Numbered from the stretch's first letter, positions 1 to 9,350 are shown. The stretch is DNA of 64,000 nucleotides from Photobacterium halotolerans DSM 18316 (GCF_000425165.1 NZ_AULG01000014.1:124001-188000); one strand, 5' to 3'. The notes: generated from the sequence alone by a model not told the origin. Numbers and translations: made by a program.

Positions 1-318
1 ACGCTGTTTTTCTTCCTGCCTGAGTTCTTTGGTTTCCCGGCTGGCGTACAGCCACTGATTCCATTTTGCTATCGCCTGAGTGTCTTCACATTGCCAGGCC
101 TGATACAGCCGTCTGAGGACAGGCAGTTCAAGGGTGATCAGACTTTGACTGAGCATATCTCTGAGCCAGTCCCCCAGGGTGATTTTGTCATGGACCCAGC
201 CTTGTTCGACTGCCCATTCCAGTCCCTGCGAATAGGTAAAAGCACCGATTGGCAGGGAAGGGCTGATCAACTGATAGAGCCGAAACTCAGCCGTGGTATC
301 AGAAAAAGGGGAAGCCAT
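1..318 (-). CDS. ureF: Urease accessory protein UreF (N-terminal part, cut by window edge)
   Basis: Reading the minus strand from the ATG at 318 gives an open frame to the window edge (106 codons) beginning MASPFSDTTAEFRLYQLISP. It contains the UreF hallmark SLPIGAFTYSQGLEW near residues 26-40. UreF works with UreD and UreG to load nickel and carbamylate the active-site lysine of urease. The ATG lies 2 bp beyond the stop of the upstream hupE/ureJ gene, so it is the last gene visible of the urt-ure operon. ureG is expected just outside the window. The C-terminal half is missing only because the window ends. Confidence 0.95.
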   Translation of the reverse strand, partial: MASPFSDTTAEFRLYQLISPSLPIGAFTYSQGLEWAVEQGWVHDKITLGDWLRDMLSQSLITLELPVLRRLYQAWQCEDTQAIAKWNQWLYASRETKELRQEEKQR

Positions 319-320
319 CA

Positions 321-917
321 CTAGGAAGCCAGAGCCAGCATTACGCCGCTAAAAGCCAGTACCGGACTTAGCCAGCGGGCCGGAACTGCCCGGCCGATGA
401 AATTACCGGCAATCAGGATCCCGGTAGCGCTGACCAGCATACCCGGCGCGAAAGTCAACAGTGCTGAGGCCGGTGCTTCAACACCGTGTGCCCAGCCGTG
501 TGCCAGCAACATGGCGACAGACAACATTGAGCCAACGGTTGCAAGGTGGCTGCGGCCAAAGGCTTTAAAGCCCAGCGCAGCGGCGGCAACAAATACTGAC
601 CCCAGAATCAGGGTTTCCATACCGCTGAAACCGCCGGTCATCGCACCAAACGCCAGGCCAAGCAGTATGCTGGCCAGTGCGCTGACCATGAGGGACATCT
701 GCTTCTTCAGCCCCGGGGTCTGCGCTGACAGGAAACCCACCCCCAGTAACATGGCCAGGTGATCAAGGCCTGTCAGTGGGTGAGTGACACCAGCCATAAA
801 AGAATTGATGATGGTGCCGGCTTCCTGACCATGACCGACGTGGGCAAAGGCCGGTGCCGACAGTAAAATGCCTGTCCCGATAAAGGCAATGCGTTGCTTG
901 GTTGAACCTTGATGCAT
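321..917 (-). CDS. ureJ: HupE/UreJ family nickel permease-like membrane protein
   Basis: 198 aa. An N-terminal signal-like segment ending near AHVGHG is followed by HPLTGLDHLAMLLGVG (about residues 46-61), the histidine-containing signature of the HupE/UreJ family, and by about five further hydrophobic helices. Family members are thought to bring Ni2+ into the cell for urease or hydrogenase. The gene sits between ureE and ureF, which points to urease nickel supply (inference from context). An AAGGAA ribosome site lies 7 bp before the ATG. The name hupE would be equally acceptable. Confidence 0.9.
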   Translation of the reverse strand: MHQGSTKQRIAFIGTGILLSAPAFAHVGHGQEAGTIINSFMAGVTHPLTGLDHLAMLLGVGFLSAQTPGLKKQMSLMVSALASILLGLAFGAMTGGFSGMETLILGSVFVAAAALGFKAFGRSHLATVGSMLSVAMLLAHGWAHGVEAPASALLTFAPGMLVSATGILIAGNFIGRAVPARWLSPVLAFSGVMLALAS

Positions 918-977
918 GTGAAGTTCCTTTTCTTGTTAAAGTCATTCTATGGTGGAAAAATCAGGTGTGATCCGGGC

Positions 978-1460
978 TTAATGCTCGTGCTCATGATGGT
1001 GGTGATGGCTGTGTCCGCCGCCTTGCTGGCCGCCATATGCCCCGGATTCGGGCTCAAACGGCGCCTGTTCTACAGTGACTGTCCCGCCAAGGCCATGCAC
1101 CATGTCATCGAGCACATGATCATGCTGATAACGCAGCCAGTTCGCATGAATCTGTAAAGGCACATGGCGGTTGCCAAGGTGATAACACAGGCGGGCCAGC
1201 AGGTGCGAATCGTCGCAGTAGACGGTGGAGACAGACTCTGGCGCTGCCAGGACAGTCACTGCAATACCCTCGTCGTTTGTGAGCAGATCACCGTCGCGCA
1301 GAATGTAGCCGCGCGGCAGAAAAAGCCCGGCGGCACGACCATCATCCAGGGTGACTTTCAACCGGCTTTTTATACGAGAATCGATAGGCAGGCTTAAGGT
1401 GGCATTGCTCGTATTGTCTGTGCGTTCCGCGGCGGGAATAAAGCGGGTTAACTCAATCAT
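978..1460 (-). CDS. ureE: Urease accessory protein UreE, nickel metallochaperone
   Basis: 160 aa, the usual UreE length. The N-terminal part is the peptide-binding-like domain and the central part the metal-binding domain. The C-terminus ends in a histidine-rich tail, GGGHSHHHHHEHEH (residues 147-160), of the type that binds several Ni2+ ions in Klebsiella UreE. UreE delivers nickel to the UreDFG-urease complex. An AGGAT ribosome site precedes the ATG. The gene lies 21 bp downstream of ureC in the operon. Confidence 0.96.
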   Translation of the reverse strand: MIELTRFIPAAERTDNTSNATLSLPIDSRIKSRLKVTLDDGRAAGLFLPRGYILRDGDLLTNDEGIAVTVLAAPESVSTVYCDDSHLLARLCYHLGNRHVPLQIHANWLRYQHDHVLDDMVHGLGGTVTVEQAPFEPESGAYGGQQGGGHSHHHHHEHEH

Positions 1461-1481
1461 AATTGCATCCTGCTGTTTTGA

Positions 1482-3185
1482 TTAGAATAAGAAATAACGC
1501 TGTGCCATAGGCAGTTCAGTGGCCGGCTCGCAGATTAACAGTTCGCCATCGGCACGAACCTGATAAGTTTGCGAGTCCACTTCAATGTGTGGCAGCCAGT
1601 CGTTGAGTTTCATGTCGGACTTACGGATGGTACGGCAACCCTTCGCGACGCCGATTCGGCTTTGCAGCCCCAGAGAATGGGCCACACCTTCTTTGTAGGC
1701 CAGCTGAGACAGAAACAGCATCGAAGTCTGCTGGCTGGCTTTGCCAAAGCTGCCGAACATAGGGCGGTAATGCACGGGCTGCGGTGTCGGGATCGAAGCA
1801 TTCGGATCGCCCATAGGTGCTGCCGCTATCATGCCGCCTTTGATAATGGCACTGGGTTTGACGCCAAAAAAGGCCGGTTTCCACAGCACCAGATCAGCCA
1901 GTTTACCGGGTTCGACCGAGCCGACTTCGTGGCTGATCCCATGAGTTATCGCCGGGTTAATGGTGTACTTGGCGATATAACGCTTGAGGCGGAAATTATC
2001 ATGATGTGACGGGTCTTCTTTCAAACTGCCACGCTGCACTTTCATTTTGTGTGCCGTCTGCCAGGTGCGAGTGATCACTTCGCCAACACGGCCCATGGCC
2101 TGTGAATCAGAAGAAATCATCGAGAAAGCCCCCAAATCATGCAGTATGTCTTCGGCGGCAATGGTCTCGCGGCGTATCCGGGACTCGGCGAAAGCCACAT
2201 CTTCGGCAATCGAGGGATTCAGATGATGACATACCATCAGCATATCAAGGTGTTCATCCACGGTATTGATGGTGTATGGCCGGGTCGGATTGGTCGACGA
2301 TGGCAGCACATTGGCGATCCCTGCGGCCCGGATAATGTCCGGCGCGTGGCCACCCCCAGCCCCTTCTGTGTGATAAGTATGAATCACGCGATCGCCGATC
2401 GCAGCCAGGGTGGATTCCACAAAACCGGATTCGTTCAGGGTGTCGGTGTGGATGGCAACCTGGATATCGGTGTTCTCAGCGACGCTCAGGCAGCAGTCAA
2501 TGGATGCAGGCGTAGTTCCCCAGTCTTCGTGCAGTTTCAGGCCAATGACACCTGCGGCGACCTGTTCGTACAATGCGTCCGGCAGGCTGGCATTGCCTTT
2601 ACCTAACAAACCGAAATTCATCGGAAAGCTATCCAGTGCTTCCAGCATGCGGTGAATATTCCACGGCCCCGGCGTGCAGGTCGTCGCATTGGTGCCGGTC
2701 GCCGGTCCGGTGCCGCCGCCAATCATAGTGGTGATGCCCGACATCAGTGCTTCTTCAATTTGCTGGGGGCAGATGAAATGGATGTGAGCATCAATACCAC
2801 CGGCTGTCAGTATCTGACCTTCACCGGCGATGATTTCAGTGCCGGGGCCGATGATGATATCGACATTCGGCTGGATATCCGGGTTGCCTGCTTTACCAAT
2901 GGCACTGATACGGCCGTTTTTGACAGCCACGTCGGCTTTGACGATGCCCCAATAATCGAGGATAACGGCATTGGTGATCACCAGATCCGGGGTCTGTGAT
3001 GAAGGGCGCTGACTCTGGCCCATGCCGTCCCGGATCACTTTACCGCCACCAAATTTTACTTCGTCGCCATAAACGGTGTAGTCTTTTTCCACTTCCAACC
3101 ACAGCTCGGTATCCGCCAGCCGAAGCTTATCGCCCGTTGTCGGACCAAACATTTCCCCATAGGCCTGTCTGGACATGGTTGCCAT
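1482..3185 (-). CDS. ureC: Urease alpha subunit (catalytic)
   Basis: 567 aa, exactly the length of Klebsiella aerogenes UreC, and the active-site residues fall at the same numbers: H134 and H136 (HIH), K217 (KLHEDWG, the carbamylated lysine bridging two nickel ions), H246 (HTDTLNESG), H272, C319 and H320 on the flap (VCHHLNP), and D360. It hydrolyses urea to ammonia and carbamate in the cytoplasm. All residues for an active enzyme are present. GGGAGAG precedes the ATG, and only 2 bp separate it from the ureB stop, suggesting translational coupling. Confidence 0.99.
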   Translation of the reverse strand: MATMSRQAYGEMFGPTTGDKLRLADTELWLEVEKDYTVYGDEVKFGGGKVIRDGMGQSQRPSSQTPDLVITNAVILDYWGIVKADVAVKNGRISAIGKAGNPDIQPNVDIIIGPGTEIIAGEGQILTAGGIDAHIHFICPQQIEEALMSGITTMIGGGTGPATGTNATTCTPGPWNIHRMLEALDSFPMNFGLLGKGNASLPDALYEQVAAGVIGLKLHEDWGTTPASIDCCLSVAENTDIQVAIHTDTLNESGFVESTLAAIGDRVIHTYHTEGAGGGHAPDIIRAAGIANVLPSSTNPTRPYTINTVDEHLDMLMVCHHLNPSIAEDVAFAESRIRRETIAAEDILHDLGAFSMISSDSQAMGRVGEVITRTWQTAHKMKVQRGSLKEDPSHHDNFRLKRYIAKYTINPAITHGISHEVGSVEPGKLADLVLWKPAFFGVKPSAIIKGGMIAAAPMGDPNASIPTPQPVHYRPMFGSFGKASQQTSMLFLSQLAYKEGVAHSLGLQSRIGVAKGCRTIRKSDMKLNDWLPHIEVDSQTYQVRADGELLICEPATELPMAQRYFLF

Positions 3186-3187
3186 AA

Positions 3188-3580
3188 TTATTGCTCTCCC
3201 TGCTTATCATCCGTGGGCCTGTCGTCGGCCTGGTCCAGCGATCCCATGACTTTTCCCTGAAAGCCATAGACTTTCCTGTCTCCGGCAAAATCGACCAGCT
3301 CTACCGTGCGGCTCTGGCCCGGCTCGAAACGGACCGCGGTGCCTGCCGCAATATTGAGCCGGAAGCCTCGGGTCTTTTCGCGATCAAACTGCAGCGATTC
3401 GTTGGCCTCGAAGAAATGGTAATGCGAGCCGATTTGCACCGGGCGATCGCCGAGGTTTGCCACACTCACCTGACAGGTTTCACGGCCAGGATTGAGAATA
3501 ATATCGCCGGCGGCGGTTCGCAGCTCACCGGGGATCAGCGCAGGCTTAGCGTGTCTGTCCTTGTTAATTTCCTTGCTCAT
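3188..3580 (-). CDS. ureB: Urease beta subunit with short N-terminal extension
   Basis: 130 aa. The core begins at [18 protein letters not shown] (about residue 13) and carries the conserved region around [19 protein letters not shown]. UreB is a structural subunit of the (alpha-beta-gamma)3 urease. K. aerogenes UreB is about 106 aa. Part of the excess is the first dozen residues ([12 protein letters not shown]), encoded by one copy of the dispersed GTGTCTGTCC repeat. A GTG or other internal start nearer the core cannot be excluded. A second repeat copy lies in the 27-bp ureA-ureB gap. Confidence 0.95.
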   Translation of the reverse strand: MSKEINKDRHAKPALIPGELRTAAGDIILNPGRETCQVSVANLGDRPVQIGSHYHFFEANESLQFDREKTRGFRLNIAAGTAVRFEPGQSRTVELVDFAGDRKVYGFQGKVMGSLDQADDRPTDDKQGEQ

Positions 3581-3600
3581 TACGGTGTCTGTCCTTTTAA
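3551..3600. repeat. Two copies of the GTGYCTGTCC dispersed repeat at the ureA/ureB boundary
   Basis: GTGTCTGTCCTTG starts at 3551, inside the 5' end of ureB, and GTGTCTGTCCTTTTAA at 3585-3600 lies between ureA and ureB. Both are read on the plus strand, antisense to the genes. They match the copies in the 5' part of ureD. The motif does not look like a terminator. Confidence 0.7.
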
Positions 3601-3607
3601 GAAGTCG

Positions 3608-3910
3608 CTATACGATGGGCTCGTGAACCGTGACCAGCTTGGTGCCATCAGGAAAGGTCGCTTCAACCTGGACATCGTGGATCATGGTGGCGACACCTTC
3701 CATAACGTCGTTCTGTGTCAGAATCGTGCGTCCGTAATCCATCAGCTCGGCGACTGTTTTGCCCTCGCGGGCACCTTCAAGAATTTCGGCACTGATCAGC
3801 GCAACAGCCTCGGGGTAATTGAGCTTGAGGCCTTTGGCCTTACGGCGTTCAGCCACCAGAGCCGCGGTGAAAATCAGCAACTTATCTTTTTCTCTGGGTG
3901 TTAATTCCAT
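3608..3910 (-). CDS. ureA: Urease gamma subunit
   Basis: 100 aa, standard size. It begins [20 protein letters not shown] and ends with the conserved [16 protein letters not shown]. It is the small structural subunit of urease and contacts UreB and UreC. The gene is 18 bp downstream of ureD and 27 bp upstream of ureB. Nothing in the protein looks unusual. Confidence 0.98.
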   Translation of the reverse strand: MELTPREKDKLLIFTAALVAERRKAKGLKLNYPEAVALISAEILEGAREGKTVAELMDYGRTILTQNDVMEGVATMIHDVQVEATFPDGTKLVTVHEPIV

Positions 3911-3928
3911 GTCTGCGCCTTGTGTCCG

Positions 3929-4945
3929 TCAGGTTGCCCATATCCGGGGTGGCAGGGGATAAGTGCCAGACCAATGTGCACGTGTGTGCTGCCAGATACG
4001 GGTGAAAAGTTGTAAGAGAGGCTCAGTGCCCTGTGCCAGTGCACGAACCGCAAGCAGACCGTCAATATGAGTCACACCTGCTATCAGATTGTTTTTGTTT
4101 GCACTCTCATGATGCTGATTTAGCAAATCCTGTACCACAATGAGCAGTTCGTCGGTTTCTCCGGCAATCAGCAGGGTCGCATTCATCGGAAAATCGCGCA
4201 GGCTGGCGGCACGAGCAGGCTGGGACAGCGAGGCATTGAGGTTCATGCCTTCGGCCAGCACGAGCTGGTCGCCCAGATATACCCGACAGTGTCCTGCGAT
4301 ATGCCCTGTTTCGAAGCACTCATTCAGTGCAGGGCGTCCAAAACAGTGCATTTCCCAGCCGATAAAGCGCCCGCCTGGTGCAATGTGAATATCTGTGCTG
4401 AAGTTGACCTTCGCGCCGGGGAAGTGGATGTTTTCCTGAGGCAGCCACTCTAATTGTGCCCCCGACGCCACGCTGAGGATCTGTCGCTGATGCGCCAGCT
4501 TGCCGGCAGAGCGATAAAATTTCGTTGCTCCGGGTGTTGTCACCAATGCGTGAGCCCCTTCGCTGACGTGCGCTTTTATCGTCAGTTGATCACCGCCGAC
4601 GACACCGCCGGGCGGGTGAAGCAGATAGGTGTGGCAAACCGGGCCTTCGGGATAAAGAGGGCGCTGTACCGCCAGTGGTCCCTTCTGGCTTCGTTGCCTG
4701 AGCACGGTTTTGTCTCCGCGATCAGCAAAGCCCAGCTGTATCTCTGCCTGCCAGCCTCTGTTTGTGTCTGTCCCGTTTAGATTGCTGCGCTCACAGGGCT
4801 GAAGTGACTGTCCCTTTAGTTTTTCGTGTGGATTGCCCGCTGCTGATTGTGTCTGTCCCGTTAGAGGTAATAGAGGTAATAGAGGTAATAGAGGTAATGT
4901 GCCTGTCCCTTTAAGCTGGGCTGCCTTCCGATCGCTCTGCGTCAT
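3929..4945 (-). CDS. ureD: Urease accessory protein UreD with repeat-derived N-terminal extension
   Basis: 338 aa; UreD proteins are usually about 270-290 aa. The recognisable core starts near residue 65 (GWQAEIQLGFADRGDKTVL) and includes VCHTYLLHPPGGVVGGDQL. UreD is the scaffold on apo-urease to which UreF and UreG bind for nickel insertion. The first ~64 residues are low complexity (four LPL units followed by several GT/GQ-containing stretches). They are encoded by four copies of the GTGYCTGTCC repeat plus a perfect 9-bp tandem array. The ATG at 4945 overlaps the urtE stop (ATGA), which supports this start, but initiation further inside cannot be excluded. Confidence 0.93.
   Translation of the reverse strand: MTQSDRKAAQLKGTGTLPLLPLLPLLPLTGQTQSAAGNPHEKLKGQSLQPCERSNLNGTDTNRGWQAEIQLGFADRGDKTVLRQRSQKGPLAVQRPLYPEGPVCHTYLLHPPGGVVGGDQLTIKAHVSEGAHALVTTPGATKFYRSAGKLAHQRQILSVASGAQLEWLPQENIHFPGAKVNFSTDIHIAPGGRFIGWEMHCFGRPALNECFETGHIAGHCRVYLGDQLVLAEGMNLNASLSQPARAASLRDFPMNATLLIAGETDELLIVVQDLLNQHHESANKNNLIAGVTHIDGLLAVRALAQGTEPLLQLFTRIWQHTRAHWSGTYPLPPRIWAT
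4764..4914. repeat. Repeat cluster in the 5' end of ureD: four GTGNCTGTCCC units and a 4 x 9-bp tandem array
   Basis: GTGNCTGTCCC copies start at 4764, 4804, 4849 and 4899 on the plus strand, each followed by KTTWR-type bases. Between the third and fourth copies, 4863-4898 is four perfect copies of AGAGGTAAT. On the coding strand this gives four LPL tripeptides. All insertions preserve the ureD frame. The 9-bp array could gain or lose units without a frameshift. Confidence 0.85.
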
Positions 4946-5637
4946 ACGGTGAGGTACTCCTTGATGTGAGCCTCAGAGAGGTTGGCCATTTCTCCGCTGG
5001 CGACGGTTCGTCCCCTGTCCAGCAAACAAAAACGGTCGCCGACTTTACGTGCAAAAGGCAGTTTCTGCTCCACCAGCAGCACAGTCAGGCCGAGCTCGTG
5101 GTTTAGCTTTCGGATGATGTCACCGATTTCTTGTACGATATTGGGCTGTATGCCCTCGGTGGGTTCATCCAGTAAGAGTAATGTCGGGTCCAGCACCAGT
5201 GCCCGGGCGATAGCTAGTTGCTGTTGCTGCCCGCCGGATAAATCGCCGCCCCGTCGGTGCAGCATGTCTTTTAACACCGGGAACAGATCGTAGATGTAGG
5301 AGGGAATACGTCTGTCACCGCGCGGGCGAACCGGCAGGCCAATCTGCAAATTTTCTTGTACAGTCAGGAGGGGAAAGATTTGCCGTCCCTGAGGCACATA
5401 GCCCAGGCCGCAGCGCGGGCGGGCTTCGGTTGTCAGCGGTAATAAATTCTGCCCGTTAAAGGTAATTTGCCCGCTGCGGGCTTTGATTAAGCCCATGATG
5501 CATTGCAGCAGTGTGGTTTTGCCCACGCCATTGCGACCCATCAGCACGGTGCACTGGCCTTCGGGGACAGACAGTTCAAGATCCCACAGGGTATGGCTTT
5601 CACCGTAAAACTGGTTCAATCCTTGTATTTCTAACAT
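4942..5637 (-). CDS. urtE: Urea ABC transporter ATPase UrtE
   Basis: 231 aa ABC ATPase of the LivF class: Walker A GRNGVGKTT (about residues 34-42), signature LSGGQQQQLAIARAL and Walker B LLLLDEPTEG. UrtE is one of the two ATPases driving UrtBC-mediated urea import. It lies directly between urtD and ureD, so transport and hydrolysis appear co-transcribed. It is distinguished from amino-acid LivF by its place in the urtABCDE order and by its link to urease. Confidence 0.96.
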   Translation of the reverse strand: MLEIQGLNQFYGESHTLWDLELSVPEGQCTVLMGRNGVGKTTLLQCIMGLIKARSGQITFNGQNLLPLTTEARPRCGLGYVPQGRQIFPLLTVQENLQIGLPVRPRGDRRIPSYIYDLFPVLKDMLHRRGGDLSGGQQQQLAIARALVLDPTLLLLDEPTEGIQPNIVQEIGDIIRKLNHELGLTVLLVEQKLPFARKVGDRFCLLDRGRTVASGEMANLSEAHIKEYLTV

Positions 5638-5667
5638 AGTGATTCCTTTTGACGATCAGTGAGACAC

Positions 5668-6552
5668 TTACTGACCTAAATACACTTCCCGGACTTTGTC
5701 GTTGCTCTGAATATCGGCCATGTTGCCTTCTGCCAGCACATGTCCCTGATGGAGAACGGTCACAGTGCTGGCGATGGAGCGCACGAAGTCCATATCGTGC
5801 TCGACAACCACCACAGAATGCTGTCCGGCCAGTGAGCGCAACAGCTCGGCGGTTCGGTCCATTTCCTGATGCGTCATGCCTGCTACCGGCTCATCGACCA
5901 GCAGCAGTTTGGGTTTCTGCATCAGCAGCATGCCGATTTCCAGCCACTGTTTCTGGCCGTGGGATAAATTTCCCGACAGCATCTGGCACTGCTCTGTTAA
6001 TCCAATCAGTGTCAAAACCTGTTCAATGTTGTCCTTTTGTTCGCCAGACAGCCGGGCTCTGAAGGTCTGCCAGACCCCTCTGGTTCCTGTCATGGCCAGT
6101 TCCAGATTGGTCCAGACCGACAGGCATTCAAAGACGGTGGGTTTTTGGAATTTCCGGCCGACACCGGCAGTGGCAATCTCAGCTTCATCCATCTCCAGCA
6201 GGTTGAGGTTCGAACCAAGCCAGACCTGGCCGCTGTCAGGGCGTGTTTTTCCGGTAATGATGTCCATCATGGTGGTTTTACCGGCCCCGTTTGGCCCTAT
6301 GATGCAACGCAGTTCACCTTCTTTGATGTAGAGGTTGAGATCCTTGATGGCCTGAAAACCATCGAAAGCGACGGAAACCCCTTCAAGGTACAGCAGTATG
6401 TTGTGTCGGGTGTCGATCAGCGGGTGGTGCTGAGGTTTCAGGAAATCGAAGACTTCATGACGGCGGGTGAGCGGCTGTAACGGATTGTGCGTCAGCAGCT
6501 TGTCCAGCCGTGATGGCGTTGTGCTCGGGTGAAGCGTGGTGACTGTTGTCAT
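5668..6552 (-). CDS. urtD: Urea ABC transporter ATPase UrtD
   Basis: 294 aa from the ATG at 6552, which overlaps the urtC stop as ATGA. The open frame continues upstream, but that part is only the shadow of urtC. Walker A GPNGAGKTT, signature LSHGQKQWLEIG and Walker B LLLVDEPVAG are present (LivG class). About 50 residues precede the ABC domain, as is common in proteobacterial UrtD. It pairs with UrtE to energise urea uptake. Confidence 0.96.
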   Translation of the reverse strand: MTTVTTLHPSTTPSRLDKLLTHNPLQPLTRRHEVFDFLKPQHHPLIDTRHNILLYLEGVSVAFDGFQAIKDLNLYIKEGELRCIIGPNGAGKTTMMDIITGKTRPDSGQVWLGSNLNLLEMDEAEIATAGVGRKFQKPTVFECLSVWTNLELAMTGTRGVWQTFRARLSGEQKDNIEQVLTLIGLTEQCQMLSGNLSHGQKQWLEIGMLLMQKPKLLLVDEPVAGMTHQEMDRTAELLRSLAGQHSVVVVEHDMDFVRSIASTVTVLHQGHVLAEGNMADIQSNDKVREVYLGQ

Positions 6553-7634
6553 GCGGATACCTCGCGACGTTGCAGCAGGCCGGCAAGGCCTTTGGGCAGA
6601 AACAGGGTGGCGAGGACAAACAGGCTGCCGAGCGCAAAGAGCCACACTTCCGGGAACTCCACCGTGAACCAGCTTTTGGCATAGTTGATCAGTACTGCAC
6701 CGATGACGGCGCCATACAAAGTGGCACGGCCACCAAGCGCGACCCATACCACGATTTCAATGGAGTTCAGCGGGGCGAATTCTCCCGGGTTGATGATGCC
6801 AATTTGCGGTACGTACAGTGCACCGGCAATGCCTGCCAGCACCGCAGACAAGACAAAAATCGCCAGTTTGACATGTTCTACTTTATAGCCGATGAAGCGC
6901 GTGCGGGCTTCGGCATCGCGGATGGCGACCACCACACTGCCTAACCGGCTGGCGATGACTGCGCGGCAAACCAGATAGCCAAGGATCAGGGCCAGCACAC
7001 TGGCGACAAACAGGGCCATTCGCGTGGTGTCGGCCTGCAGGTCGGCACCAAGCAAGTCTTTAAAATCCGTCAGGCCATTATTGCCGCCAAAACCCATCTC
7101 GTTGCGGAAAAAAGCCAGCATCAGCGCAAAGGTCAGTGCCTGTGTCATGATAGACAAATACACCCCAGACACCCGTGAGCGAAAGGCCAGCCAGCCAAAG
7201 ACAAATGCCAATGCCCCGGGGATCAGCACTATCATCAGGCAGGTAAACCAGAAGTGATCGAACCCGTACCAGAACCAGGGTAATTCTGTCCAGTTCAGGA
7301 AGACCATGAAGTCCGGCAGGTCGGGGTTGGCATACACCCCCCGGTCACCAATCTGGCGCATCAGGTACATCCCCATGGCGTATCCGCCCAAGGCAAAGAA
7401 GGCACCGTGGCCCAGACTGAGAATGCCCAGATAACCCCAGACGAGATCGACAGCCAGTGCCAGTAAGGCGTAACACAGGTATTTGCCCAGCAACGAGACA
7501 GTGTAAGTTTCCAAATGAAGCGGATGCCCCTGCGGGACAGCAAGATTGAGGACAGGCACGATGATCGCGGCTGCAAACAACAGGGTCAGCAACACCTGTC
7601 CTCCGCGATCCTGTCTGAGTATTGAGGTCAGCAT
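6549..7634 (-). CDS. urtC: Urea ABC transporter permease UrtC
   Basis: 361 aa LivM-type permease with about ten hydrophobic segments. It contains the typical LSLGHGAFFALGGYAMGMYL (about residues 72-91) and the cytoplasmic loop AIRDAEARTRFIGY. It forms the urea channel with UrtB in the inner membrane. It starts 15 bp after the urtB stop and overlaps urtD by 4 bp. Confidence 0.97.
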   Translation of the reverse strand: MLTSILRQDRGGQVLLTLLFAAAIIVPVLNLAVPQGHPLHLETYTVSLLGKYLCYALLALAVDLVWGYLGILSLGHGAFFALGGYAMGMYLMRQIGDRGVYANPDLPDFMVFLNWTELPWFWYGFDHFWFTCLMIVLIPGALAFVFGWLAFRSRVSGVYLSIMTQALTFALMLAFFRNEMGFGGNNGLTDFKDLLGADLQADTTRMALFVASVLALILGYLVCRAVIASRLGSVVVAIRDAEARTRFIGYKVEHVKLAIFVLSAVLAGIAGALYVPQIGIINPGEFAPLNSIEIVVWVALGGRATLYGAVIGAVLINYAKSWFTVEFPEVWLFALGSLFVLATLFLPKGLAGLLQRREVSA

Positions 7635-7649
7635 AATGAAATCCTTTTC

Positions 7650-9350
7650 TTATCCTTCAACGGCTCTGCCGCGTTGCGGGAACAGGCCGCGCGGGCGTTT
7701 TTGAATAAACAGAATAATAAAAACCAGCACCAGGATTTTCGCCAGCACGGCACCGGCCCAGGGTTCGAGGATCTTGTTGAAAATGCCCAGGCTCAGGCCG
7801 GCAACCAAAGTGCCCCACAGGTTGCCGACACCGCCAAATACCACCACCATGAAGGAATCAATGATGTAGCTCTGGCCCATGTTTGGCCCGACATTGGTCA
7901 GCTGGGAAAGCGCGACCCCGGCAATACCGGCAACGCCGGATCCCAGTCCGAATGTCATGGCATCGACCCATTCAGATCGGACCCCCATTGCCCGGGCCAT
8001 GCCTCTGTTTTGCGAGACGGCGCGAACCTGCAGGCCGAGCGAGGTTTTTTTCAGCACCAGCAGCAACAGGGTAAAGATCAGAATACAAAAGCCTATGATG
8101 ATCAGTCGGTTCCAGGTCAGGCTGAGCATAGGGGTGATTTCCAGCATCCCACTCATGAAATCCGGCGTCGTCACTGAGCGGTTCAGCGGAGAGAAAATAC
8201 TGCGAACGGCTTGTTGCAGGATCAGGCTGATGCCGAATGTGGCCAGCAGGGTTTCCAACGGGCGGCCGTACAGAAAGCGGATCACGCTGCGCTCAATGGC
8301 GACGCCGACAAGTCCCGACACCACGAAAGCCGCCGGAATGGCAAGGAGCAGGGCCAGTGCCGTATGCTGGGGCATGAGTTGTTGCAGCACATAGGTAGTA
8401 TACGCGCCCAGCATAATCAGCTCGCCATGGGCCATATTGATCACCCCCATGACCCCGAAAGTGATGGCCAGACCAATACCGGCCAGCACCAGCACCGACC
8501 CCATGCTCAACCCGAAATACAGGGTTTCGACACCGTTGTAAACGCGTTGCCGCTGCTCATAGGCGCTGAGCGCACGTGTCAGTGCGCTGTGAATGTCTGG
8601 GTCTTTTGCTACGGGTTCGGCTTGAGCCAGAGCGCGTTGCGCGGCAGGGTGGGCGGCATCTGACAGCGACTGAATCAAAGCCAGCTGGCTTGCTTTGCTG
8701 TCTGCAGCGCCGCCGCGCTGGTTATCATCGGCCTCGCTGTCTGCGGCCTGGCTGAGCTGGCCCAGTCTGGCGATGTCGAGCGCCAGGGTTATGGCCGCTT
8801 TGATCTCTGGGCTGGTTTCCTGGCTCTGCTGCAGGCGAAGTGCCTCAATGATATCCGGTTCGGTGTTGCCTGTCAGCGCCTTGACTGCGGCTAACCGGAC
8901 AGACAGATCAGTGCTGCTCACATCGAGTGTGGAAAGCCGTCGTTGAATCACAGTGCGCAGCGCATTATTGATGGCCACTTTTTTGTAATCACGCGGGTTA
9001 TCGAGCGTCACCGGCTTATTGCTGCTCAGCAGCAACGCATTTTGATTATCCTGTAACAACACCAAAGCGTGAGTGTGTTTCTGGTAAGCAATGGCGCGAT
9101 TGAGCAGGCCATCAAGAATGGTTTTGGTTTGCGGATGGTGCTGAGCAATCAACCATTCAATGGCTTCGGCTTTGCGCTCGAAATTGCGCTGGGCGAAGCT
9201 GCTTTCCACATCAGTGAAGCTGTTGACTGAGCTGGCGTAAGCCGTCGAAACCACTACAGGTAAGCAGAGCAGCAGTATCAGCAGTTGCCGAACACAAGTG
9301 ATGGAAGTCTGGAGTAAAGTCAGCAGTCCAGACAGTAACTGTTTGGTCAT
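7650..9350 (-). CDS. urtB: Urea ABC transporter permease UrtB with periplasmic N-terminal domain
   Basis: 566 aa from the ATG at 9350; an alternative ATG at 9383 adds 11 residues. Neither has a strong ribosome site, and the downstream one gives the cleaner signal peptide (MTKQLL... ending near AYA). Residues to about 270 form an Ala/Gln-rich, probably helical periplasmic region typical of proteobacterial UrtB. The rest is a LivH-type permease (MGVINMAHGELIMLGAYTTY). It partners UrtC. Confidence 0.94.
   Translation of the reverse strand: MTKQLLSGLLTLLQTSITCVRQLLILLLCLPVVVSTAYASSVNSFTDVESSFAQRNFERKAEAIEWLIAQHHPQTKTILDGLLNRAIAYQKHTHALVLLQDNQNALLLSSNKPVTLDNPRDYKKVAINNALRTVIQRRLSTLDVSSTDLSVRLAAVKALTGNTEPDIIEALRLQQSQETSPEIKAAITLALDIARLGQLSQAADSEADDNQRGGAADSKASQLALIQSLSDAAHPAAQRALAQAEPVAKDPDIHSALTRALSAYEQRQRVYNGVETLYFGLSMGSVLVLAGIGLAITFGVMGVINMAHGELIMLGAYTTYVLQQLMPQHTALALLLAIPAAFVVSGLVGVAIERSVIRFLYGRPLETLLATFGISLILQQAVRSIFSPLNRSVTTPDFMSGMLEITPMLSLTWNRLIIIGFCILIFTLLLLVLKKTSLGLQVRAVSQNRGMARAMGVRSEWVDAMTFGLGSGVAGIAGVALSQLTNVGPNMGQSYIIDSFMVVVFGGVGNLWGTLVAGLSLGIFNKILEPWAGAVLAKILVLVFIILFIQKRPRGLFPQRGRAVEG

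Noticed and set aside
4764..4914. CRISPR-like array in ureD
   Set aside because: Units are too short, spacers are irregular and the region is coding; no cas genes are in the window.
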